Part shown: positions 32,483-40,572 of the stretch, piece by piece
Numbering within the stretch: the stretch's first letter is position 1
How the letters are laid out: every line of letters begins with the position of its first letter
Notes under the pieces: generated by a model
Databases searched by the model: none
Seen by the model: the letters and a program-made list of their open reading frames with translations, nothing else
Told to the model about the DNA's origin: nothing
Position numbers and translations under genes: made by a program
From: Telmatactis stephensoni
Taxonomy: Eukaryota > Cnidaria > Anthozoa > Actiniaria > Isophelliidae
DNA: 64,000 nucleotides
Reading direction: 5' to 3'
NCBI GenBank assembly: GCA_029948255.1
Contig: JALIZF010001912.1
Span: 1,178,001-1,242,000 of the forward strand

Positions 32483-35400
32483 CTGCAACCACCAAACACG
32501 AATACTTTAACTTTGAAAGACTATGGTACGGTACGGTACGGCACAGGGTAGGGCAGGGCGGGGTAGGGTATGGTATGGCATATATAGCATGGCATGGTGT
32601 GGTGTGGTGTGGTGTGGTATGGTATGGTATGGTATGGTATCTATTTTTAAGACATTTCCATACTAACAGTGGTGATGATGAAGTTACGATGAGTTAAGAC
32701 AACGACGATAATGATGAATATGGCATTGTTTGCTCATGAGCTGAGTTCTGAATAATTTCCATCCCTGAAGAATTGTTGTGTTGTACTGTGTTGTGTCGTG
32801 TTGTGTTGTGTTGTGTCGTGTTGTGTGGTGTGGTGTGGTGTGGTGTGGTGTGGTGTGGTGTGGTGTGGTGTGGTGTCGTGTCGTGTTGTGTTGCGTTGTG
32901 TTGTGTTGTGCGTGTACTGTTGTGTTGTGTTATGTTGTGTCGATTCTGATTTAAAACACTTACTCTCACAAATGATTTGACAGTTTTCTTTGGACGACGC
33001 TTCTTCTCTTCCTCTTCTTTTTTCGCCAAAACATCAGGACGGTAGTTATAAATCACCACACTTTCAAGCAGAGCAGCAAAAATGAAAATAAACGTCGCAA
33101 GTAGATACTCATCTGCAGCTTTGATGTAGCTCACACGTGGCATTGAACTATTGATGTACTGTGAGAGGAACACCTCCGTCAACAAGGTGGTAATACCCGA
33201 GAGCCAAGCGTTCACCAATCTCATATCGATCCATCCAGAATGGAAGGCAAGAAACAAAGGCACAGAGGATGCAAGGGAAGAAGAATTGTAGCACAAAGTA
33301 ACGGAGCCGACGTCTCACAATAACTAGGAGGGACAGAAAGCTGTAGTCGTCTAAAGGAAAAATACAAAAGAGATATTTCCTGTAAATGAACACAGCGTTT
33401 GTACGATGCAAACAACAAGAGCAAACGGGAAAATTTTTCATTTATTACCAAATCATCCCAACCCGACCGGCCCATTTTCCCCTCTCCATTTTTCTCTAGG
33501 GGGGCAGGTATATCTATTGCCAAGAAGAGGGTCAACTCACATCCAGAAACTTCGACTTTAGCGTTACCATTTTTTTTGCATGATTCTGGTGCATGTATTT
33601 TTTCCGTGCGCATTTCATCAAAGAATTCCTTAGGCTACTTATTGATTTCGACACCACACGACTTTAAATGGAACTTGTAAAGTTACAACGTACATATTTC
33701 AGGTCTCTAACGATGGTGTGATATCCCAGGACATTCATTACCTCTAACTATGGTAGGATATCCTGCAAGATCCTTTGTGTCCTTAACCATTGTACGATAT
33801 CTCTCAACATATCAGTAATTTCCCTAACAATGGTACCATACCCGCAACAGACTAGCCTCCTCCACAGGCAACTCCTTTTATCTCTTGGGCTTTTGTCCCC
33901 CTCTCCCTCTCCTCATTTACCACAGGAACTCCAATAGAAAGGAGTAGCCTGCGGAGGAGGCTAGCAACAGACATGTATTTAATGATATGTCCTTGACCAT
34001 GGTACGATATTCCGCAACATATTTTATGTCCTCAACCATATGGTACGATACCCCGCATTATATTTAATAATGTGCTTGACCGTGGTACAATATCACCTCA
34101 ACATATTTAACATCATTAACCATTGTACGATATCAGTAATGTCCCTAACAATGACACGTTATTCCGCAACATATTTATGTCATTAACCATGGTACGGTAT
34201 CCCACAACATTTTTTAATGCGGCTTTAACCATGGTTCTTACCAGTTCCATCAAAATGGATCTCTTCGATTTTATCGATCTTCTTAACCACATAGGCAGCT
34301 ATTTCATCAAGTAGAATGGATCCTCGCTCCCACCCAAGCCGGACCTGGTTAAACTTGTAGCTAGCTAGGACATAAATGTGAAGTGAACGTAATCATTGAT
34401 CATTTATGACGTCATCAATATGGCCGACAGAGTTTCAGAGTTATACGTAATACATTATTCAGTTAAAGAACTAGAGTACAAACACTAAAGGCGTGCAACA
34501 TAAATAGTACTGATTAGTGCTATTTTATGCTAATTCGATTGTTTTCTATTGTTTAATTAGTGCTATTTAGTGTTGCGCAGGCAGCTTAAATTCAGTCAAA
34601 GCCTCGTTTTGAACCCATTTGTCTAATTTCAGCGGGTTACAATTCCAGACTAAAACATTTTTTCATAGTAAACGCCAAAACGTGCTATGCTCTTTATGAC
34701 GTCATCAACATGGCGGACTAAGGTGTCTATTTATGACGTCATCAACATGGCGGACTAAGGTGTTACTAAGATAAAAAGTACTTGAAAGACATATCGCGCG
34801 CGTTTTCAATTCCATTGGTTTATGTTGTACTTACAGGTATATATATCTATGTGCAGTTTTTGGTGGTCCATAGGATAGTAGAGAAAATTCATACGTGATA
34901 GCAATGTGATGGACAACCTAAGAATATATGACCTCGCTAAATATTATATAAGATACAATAAACAAAATACATAAATAATATTTTCGCAGCAGAATATCCA
35001 AATAGTGGTTCTTTATCTCCTGGCACCCACACTCATCGTCTTGACACAAATTCTGATTTTTGCATGCTGAGGAAGAAACAACAGAGAACCAGGCAAAAGA
35101 AACCCTCGCAGCATGGAAATGGACAACACCAAAAAAACTCACCGATGACCCATCACCCAAGTTCACCCGGCGATGACCCATCATCCGAGCTGGGACTCGA
35201 ACCCGAACCATAGCGTTTTGAATAATCATTGCATTTTAACGAAAACCCCCAACATTCTTTTGATTGTCACGCAGTTTTTTAATGGAGTATCGAGCAACGT
35301 GATCACCGTCATCATCACTTCCATGATGTTAATCACCATCTTTACATGGCCATTATCAATTATTATTATCATCGTTATCATCAACACCCGGCCTCAACAC

Positions 35401-38400
35401 CAATTATTTGTATATTCAAATCGACTTCATTTACTATCTTCATCGCTGAGCACCATCTATAGAAATCATAATGATTAATATTCATCAATAATATATTACC
35501 TAAAAGAATAATCAATCGTGCCATCTCCGTAGATTTTAACAGCTGGTGTATAAGGATCAATGGCGTAGGACCTCGCATTACTGATGTATGTGTCAGGCAG
35601 CCATATTCTACTGATATCGTTCTCTCGTAGCATGATATAAGACAGCTTGTTGCTTTGATTGAATGCAAGCCTTGGGTCATACCAGCTTTGAGTGAAATAC
35701 ACAGTAGCACGAAAGTCCTTGAAAGAATGAAAAATAACATCAGTTCTTGGAGTGATATTAAAAGGAAAAAGTTTTGAAATTGCAGTCAGAAGTGATGTAT
35801 ATCAGTTATCTTGTTTTTCTCTGACTTTTGTGGTGTTTTTACATATAGACGTTTCGATCCCTATCAAGGATCTTCTTCAATATATATAAGGATGTTATAT
35901 AAAATAGCCATCATATAACGCGCGCTCTCATTGGCCGAAGGACGCGTATACTCTAAATATGCACACAGCGCGCGCGCACTGTTTCGAATTTTTGTCAGTG
36001 TAAATGAATACTGAATTTGCTCGAAAACAACGTATTTTATGAAATAAATAGAAAACGTGCCCGCTGCGCTGAGTGCAGATTCAGAGCACTTGGGGATTGA
36101 TCAGAACGCTCGAGAAGCGATGAGAAGCACTCGGCTACGCCTTGAGTTTCTCTTAACATTCCATCGTGTTCTGATCAATCCCCGCGTGCTCTAAATCTGC
36201 ACACAGCACACGCGCGCATTTTCTATTTCTCCTTTTTCACGCGCGCAGGATTTTGAAACAGCTGATACAGTCGTTCTCTAATCTGCCATCTTGTATTGTT
36301 TATCAACATTCCAGAAATATATAGAACGCTACCGGCTATTTTTTCTTGGTTTCACCACAGGTAGCCCAAGCTCACTACTTGTGTTGATTCACTAGTCAAG
36401 AGTCTATAAAGTGACTCAGTTTTGAACATTAAATTTTTTTGCCTTAAGTCTCGATCAATAATAATTAAATATTATTCTTAATATTCAAAATAGCATGTAC
36501 AGTGTCTTCTTGCTGTTCTTGCCGTAATCCTTTGACTGAGTTCCAGCCAATTTCATTCGGATTTAGCTGATTTTCACCATGTGTGGTCGATAAAAGTCAG
36601 CTAAACCCGGGCGAAATTGGCAGAAACTCATTCAGGGTATTCTCAAGAACAGCAAGAAGGCACTGTGAGTATTTTATTGAATTTTATTGAGAATTATGGC
36701 CAAAAAAATCTAATTTTCAGAAGTCATGATCGCACTATAATCTTTAGTAAATCAACACAAATAATGAGCTTGGGCTACCTGTGGTTTTCATCTCAGTTGT
36801 TTTCTGAAATCTTATTAAACTGATTGCCCCATTTCTCATACATATACTAGTATGAATTCCCAAGCGAAGACCAAAACTCCCTTCGTCCCCTCACCCTATC
36901 AGTGCATGGTTTGGTCCATATATCAAATACTTTCTCTATCATTTCAGTCTATGTATTTGTTGTCTTTTCAACTTACCATATTTTCCTCTGAAATATGACT
37001 TATCGATGAGACGTCAAAACGTAATATGATGTCCACTGGCTTGACTGTAAAAACAAAATACATAAACTAAAAGAAATACACTCGAACCCCTCTGACTCGA
37101 ACCCTTTCAACTCGAAAACCCCACTATCTCGAACACTAACCCATTTCCCATTAAGTCATTTTTTCAGTCAATTACTATGAGTTACTATCGATCACTTCCC
37201 AATCCTATAACCAATTTCCTGAAAAGAAGTACAGTGGAGCCTCCCTGTGGAACAGCCTCCCCGCAGAGCTACGTACTATTAACTCTCTGGGAGTGTTTAA
37301 AAAGAACGTAAAAAGACATTTTACTTCACTGGGCTCTAGCACGGCAATCATGTAAACCAGTTTTCGTTTTTATTTTTTTTTGTATTTTACTGATGAGTTT
37401 ACCGTGTTGAAATAAAGTATCTATCTATCTATTTAGCGTCAACTGGGAGTTCGAGTTAGCGGGGTTATACTGTATTTCAAATGAACCACCCTTGGTATAA
37501 ACTGGTGGTCTTTTCTCTGAATGGGGGTGGTCGCAAGGGAAGGTTAGATTGTATCAGTCGCGAACAAAACATTGGTCGTTAAATAGAGGTTGGTCGGATA
37601 ATAATAATAATAAAATCTTTATTTTAATGAGGGTATAGACATTATTACCGGTGACTCGGTAGTTTACATAATGGCCCTCAATTAAGACAATTAAGAATCC
37701 CAACCGGCAAGGAGGCGAACCAGTTGGCTATCAAGCATGGTCGAGAAACTGAATTTGAACTAGGGATAATTGCCCGGAACAAATTCAGCCTCAACTAGTG
37801 GCCAGAACAAGGACTCGAACTCGGGACCACCGGATTGCGAGACCGACACTCTGACCACTCGACCATGCTGCCTCCATAATAAAGGAAGTCACTGTCAATA
37901 TGATACAACGGGAAAGTTCTAATTATAGGCAACATATTTTGTTTTTATGTCAAGGATCAGTAACTCATTTTCCGTTATTAATTCCTACATTAACAGTTAG
38001 ACTAAACAATAAAAGTGTTTTGCAGTAGAATATTTGTGCCTCCAACTGTGCTCAACCATTGTGTTCCGTCGAGTTGTTTTTCACGTTTGTAATTAAGCCG
38101 CTTTTAGGAGTCGCACAATTGGTCTTATTTATCTATGAGTCTCATAATTCTTTTATTTCAAAGTTAACTAGTAAGCAGGCGGAAATATGGTAAATAGGAT
38201 TAATCTGAATCAAGACAATCAAGGGCCAATAATTACACAGTTCAAAGTCAAGCGATTAGAGGAAAACGTGACGACAACTCAGCGGGAGTAAGTCAATGAC
38301 GCAAATCTGATGAAAAACATAATTATCTTTTTGCTATTTTCATTGAATTTTTCCTTTTTCCTTTTTCCTTTCCTATTATCTTTTCTTTTTTTTCTTCTTC

Positions 38401-40572
38401 TTCTTCTTTTCTTTTTTTTACTCTTTATCTTTTAATTTTTTCCTAAGCTTATTACCTCACTCGTTTAGTCTCACTATTTAATAGGGCTTTGCACAGCTAA
38501 AGCAGATGAAATGAAGTTGCTAATAGTTTTACTGAAAACTGCTTAAAACGGGCTAATTATTGAATATCTATGAATTTAGAATAATGATGCACAAATACAC
38601 GCAATATAATTTTTTACAACACTTGATACTAATCTCGCGATCTGATTGGTTGATTAGAGTGTCAATAAGAGGACAGACACACTGCTGACGCGCTTCGGCG
38701 CGCTCGCTCGTTCTGTTGCCCCGTTTGAAAAGGATTTTTTAACTTTTATCTCAAATAATTGTTGTAAAAAACGAATTACTCGTGATTCCACTTGAGTTTT
38801 GAACATTTTATGACGTCAAGAGTTTGTCAATAATAAGAGGACAGACAACTCAAAACCATCTTCAATTTGTTAAATTTATTCGCAGTGATGTTAGCCTCCT
38901 ATGCAGCCGCTCCTTTGTGTCACGCGACGCGTATCCCCACGTGTGACACAAAGGAGCGGCTGCATAGGAGGCTACAGTGATGTATGCTGAAGAAAGTAAT
39001 CCAACCGGCACGATTCTTAGCAATTTTCGTTTTGGTATAAAACCACTCGTTGGAGGTTTTGTAACAATTGATATTGATTTCTTTTGTTTGTTTGCTTGTT
39101 TTTCATCGTTACAAAATGTAGCCCCTTCTACCAGATTGTTGGTCCGACGTAATGCGGATAAATTTGAAAACTAATCTTTTTTCCTCAGTTTTATTTGTCC
39201 ACACTAAAAACGATGTCAGTTTTCTCAATCAAACGAAGTAGTATGGACGCAAAGGTGTCACTGATTGGTACTAACTTTCTAATTATTCTGTAATTCATTC
39301 TATATTGGTCTCACCTCTATAATAAGGTCTTTCAAGTCTTTCATAATTCTTAAACATTTCTTTCAGTAACTGCCCCACATTTGGAGGCTCAATGTTTTCT
39401 ATCCCTGAGCTCCCACTTTGTTCTTGGCTTGTTGTTGCATTGGTGCCGTCAGTGGAATCATTCTCTGGTTCGTCTTGAGGCTCGTCATGAGCTCCGCTGT
39501 AGACAAGCAAAATGTCTAAGCGTTAGCGAGACACAAACAGCTGACACTACGTACTTAATCGAAAGGAATTTTACATTTAGTGTACCAGCCAGCCAGAACG
39601 GCCAGTTCTTAAATGGTACACATCGTTTCTTAGAACTGGTTCTGGCTAATGCTAAGAACTAACATGTATCATTTAGAACTGGACGTTCTGACCGCTGGAT
39701 TTATGAGAATGCAAAAGAGACGCGGTTTAGATAAGACACGAACTCTCCGTATAAACGACAGTTTTTCATTCGACTTGACGACAAATAAATCGTCCAGACA
39801 GACAGTCGTCTCTGACGAAAAAATCGTCAGAGTCTGAAAACCGGACGGACGCACTTTGAGATAAAAGTCGTCTGATTCTGTATGACGATTTGATCGTCTT
39901 GTGAGACTTTTCTTGAGAGATTTTTCGCTTTTGTCTTTTTAATTTTCGTCTTAAGGGACAAATCGTCGTCAAAACCACGAATTGAATTTGAATTCACAGA
40001 GCAAATTGTCAGACATCTTGTCCGTACGAACGACTTGACTGTCTTCTAGTGTGAAAACGGCTAATTACTGATATCAAGCTCGACAAAATAAGAGATGAAC
40101 TTATGTATTAAACGGTGCATGATTTCATAAAAGGGTAAAATATCTGTAAATCTTTGGAAAACAGATTAACTACTCGCAGAAGTTGCGAAGGTTTTTAAAA
40201 CGTGCAGGTCTGATGACGCAGATATAGGACAGCAGTTTTTGTTCCACACTCCAACAAGCTGTATACTATCACATTTTATTTTCACGTGGTCTCAAATGAT
40301 AGAGAAAATTAAATTGCAGCATCAAAACCAAAAACAAGAGACAACAAAAATGCAGAGTTACAGTTCTCATGCAGTTCTCATAAATGTTCGCCGAGTGAAA
40401 AACTCATGCATAGACGATGATTTGCAATCTTTTATCGTAGGAAAATGAAGACGGTATTCACTAACCTCGCTTCATCACCGAAGCCTTCTTCGTCCTGACT
40501 ATTCACAATGAATAATATCATTATTAAAACAAGAAAAAACTGTAGCAGTTTTGAGACAGTCCTCAGAGACAT
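32189..40572 (-). CDS. Pentameric ligand-gated channel, Cys-loop lost
   Basis: Eight exons join in phase: 40466-40572, 39315-39496, 36977-37044, 35500-35717, 34835-34917, 34242-34364, 32964-33350, 32189-32482. The product is about 486 residues: signal peptide, ligand-binding domain, M1-M3, a short charged linker and M4. Family marks include WLPD near residue 158, SWYDPRLAF near 130, YSFLSLLVIVRRRLRY before M1, and PRVSYIKAADEYL after M2. Exons of 68 and 83 bp match the sizes known for vertebrate GABA-A and glycine receptor genes. The two cysteines of the Cys-loop are Ser199 and Leu213. The pore entrance reads IGERLALGITTLLTEVF, with Gly-Glu in place of the anion-type Pro-Ala. Exon 7 needs one base removed from a CCC at 33196-33198 (GGG in the coding sense) to stay open, so the gene is either broken or mis-sequenced there. 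It acts at the plasma membrane; ligand unknown. Confidence 0.85.
32523..32642. repeat. GGTAC/GGTAT/GGTGT pentamer repeats in intron 7
   Basis: Pentanucleotide units shift from GGTAC to GGTAT and GGTGT. Confidence 0.9.
32776..32941. repeat. TGTGG/TGTGT pentamer repeats in intron 7
   Basis: About 165 bp of TGTGG, TGTGT and TCGTG pentamers. The His/Thr/Asn-rich reading frame through it is intronic, beyond the exon 7 donor. Confidence 0.9.
32964..33350 (-). CDS. Channel exon 7: M1, M2, M3 with one-base shift
   Basis: Acceptor TTTCCTTTAG, donor GTAAGT. Encodes M1 (YFVLQFFFPCILCAFVSCLP), M2 and M3 (LLATFIFIFAALLESVVIY), then a basic stretch. Within M2, at the residue after Leu3', a run of three G (33196-33198 on plus as CCC) shifts the frame; two G would restore LALGITTLL. 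Confidence 0.85.
33690..34232. repeat. Minisatellite in intron 6
   Basis: Ten or so diverged units of about 40-48 bp around TAACCATGGTACGATATCCC and GCAACATATTTAATGTC. Interrupted at 33853-33963 by a MITE. It ends about 10 bp from the exon 6 donor. Confidence 0.75.
33853..33963. mobile_element. MITE with TAGCCTCC ends and exact 9-bp TSD
   Basis: TAGCCTCCTCCACAGGC to GCCTGCGGAGGAGGCTA, flanked by GCAACAGAC on both sides (33844-33852 and 33964-33972). The target is inside a minisatellite unit. Confidence 0.9.
34242..34364 (-). CDS. Channel exon 6: loop B to loop C
   Basis: Acceptor TATGTCCTAG, donor GTAAGA. Encodes SYKFNQVRLGWERGSILLDE then IAAYVVKKIDKIEEIHFDGT. The loop C region has no vicinal cysteine pair, so it is not an acetylcholine alpha-type subunit. 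Phase fits both neighbours (two bases in, one base out). Confidence 0.8.
34405..34762 (+). promoter_or_regulatory. Three CRE motifs with YY1-like words, intron 5
   Basis: TGACGTCA at 34407-34414, 34697-34704 and 34734-34741, each followed by TCAA(T/C)ATGGC. The last two are in an exact 37-bp tandem duplication. CREB-type control of the channel gene is possible; a repeat origin is equally possible given the copy at 7780. Confidence 0.45.
34835..34917 (-). CDS. Channel exon 5 (83 bp): Cys-loop without cysteines
   Basis: Acceptor ATATTCTTAG, donor GTAAGT. Encodes LSITLLSRMNFLYYPMDHQK then LHIDIYT. The F-x-Y-P-M-D core of the Cys-loop is intact, but the first cysteine position is Ser199 and the second is Leu213, 14 residues apart as in the standard loop. 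Length is exactly 83 bp, which argues the exon is correctly delimited. Confidence 0.85.
35500..35717 (-). CDS. Channel exon 4: loop A and core of binding domain
   Basis: Acceptor TTCTTTCAAG, donor GTAATA. Encodes DFRATVYFTQSWYDPRLAFN and the WLPDTYISNAR loop A motif, ending in a strand with DGTIDYSF. 218 bp, close to the 221-224 bp of vertebrate genes. Confidence 0.9.
35845..35884 (-). ncRNA. Degenerate hammerhead-ribozyme-like motif
   Basis: Minus strand reads TTGAAGAAGATCC, a short loop, GGGATCGAAAC then GTC. GATCC/GGATC forms the stem between the CUGANGA-like and GAAA core parts. The first core base is T rather than C, so activity is unlikely. Such motifs mark Penelope-like retroelement remnants. 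Confidence 0.35.
35925..36240. mobile_element. CGCGCGCG-ended MITE in intron 3
   Basis: AACGCGCGCTCTCATTGGCC at the left and CACGCGCGCATTTTC at the right. The inner inverted repeat GGGATTGATCAGAACGC/GTTCTGATCAATCCC surrounds GCACTCGGCTACGCCTTGAG, the same phrase as the elements at 7.6 and 21.1 kb. Confidence 0.65.
36977..37044 (-). CDS. Channel exon 3 (68 bp)
   Basis: Between acceptor TTTTTACAG and donor GTAAGT. Encodes VKPVDIILRFDVSSISHISE then ENM, equivalent to the GABA/glycine receptor segment VDVxxxxxVxSIxxxSExNM. Exactly 68 bp, as in vertebrate homologues. Confidence 0.9.
37075..37475. mobile_element. Remnant of a CGAACTCGA-rich DNA element
   Basis: CTCGAACCCCTCTGACTCGA at the left and its diverged inverse GAGTTCGAGTTAGCGGGG with TTATACTGTA at the right. 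This resembles ends of pogo/Tigger-type elements. A LINE fragment is inserted in the middle. It lies just beyond the exon 3 acceptor, inside intron 2. Confidence 0.5.
37230..37432 (+). pseudogene. 5'-truncated LINE: C-terminus of reverse transcriptase ORF
   Basis: One frame reads YSGASLWNSLPAELRTINSL then GVFKKNVKRHF, ending in TAA after GSSTAIM. The W-N-x-LP-x-x-LR ... SL-x-x-FK pattern is the standard C-terminal end of CR1/L2/Jockey-type polyproteins. A short 3' UTR follows and ends AATAAAG then (TATC)n. Only the last 40 or so codons are present, so the copy is dead on arrival, as is usual for LINE insertions. Confidence 0.75.
37598..37876 (-). mobile_element. tRNA-derived SINE in intron 2
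   Basis: Minus strand: A box TGGTCGAGTGG (37855-37865), B box GAGTTCGAGTCC (37811-37822), a tRNA-unrelated body, then AAAATAAAGATTTTA and a (TTA)n tail at 37600-37611. Confidence 0.8.
38640..38891. repeat. MITE fragment with repeated AGAGGACAGACA
   Basis: GTCAATAAGAGGACAGACA near 38669 and TCAATAATAAGAGGACAGAC near 38827, with a GCGCGC-rich inverted core between. A partial element related to the CGCGCG-ended family. Confidence 0.4.
38892..38974. mobile_element. Hairpin MITE with exact 9-bp TSD
   Basis: TAGCCTCCTATGCAGCCGCT with its near-perfect inverse AGCGGCTGCATAGGAGGCTA, flanked by CAGTGATGT on both sides (38883-38891, 38975-38983). 83 bp long, essentially all palindrome. Confidence 0.9.
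39315..39496 (-). CDS. Channel exon 2: acidic N-terminus and first helix
   Basis: Follows acceptor TTGTCTACAG. Encodes an acidic, Gln/Ser-rich segment (QDEPENDSTDG), then LLKEMFKNYERLERPYYRG, the amphipathic helix that begins the ligand-binding domain in this family. Donor GTGAGA. Confidence 0.85.
39520..40050. repeat. GACGAT/ATCGTC-rich palindromic repeat, intron 1
   Basis: Several short inverted motifs (CTCTGACGA-AAAAA-TCGTCAGAG near 39810; TCTTAGAACTGG and its inverse) cluster here. It looks like an old MITE, but the ends are not clear. Confidence 0.35.
40466..40572 (-). CDS. Channel exon 1: start and signal peptide
   Basis: ATG at 40570-40572. Encodes MSLRTVSKLLQFFLVLIMIL then FIVNSQ and an acidic stretch, a typical cleavable signal peptide. 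Ends AG before the donor GTTAGT, leaving two bases of a codon. Confidence 0.85.

Noticed and set aside
32694..32963. His/Thr/Asn-rich C-terminal extension of the channel exon
   Set aside because: Lies past a perfect GTAAGT donor at 32963; it is intronic pentamer repeat.
33541..33680. Possible exon 6 of the channel (frame with GNAKVEVSG)
   Set aside because: Contains an in-frame stop, lacks a good acceptor and has no family motifs; the exon at 34242-34364 fits phase and motifs instead.
34918..35229. Cys-rich frame resembling an EGF-like module
   Set aside because: Cysteine spacing does not fit EGF, and most of the frame is low-support intron sequence.
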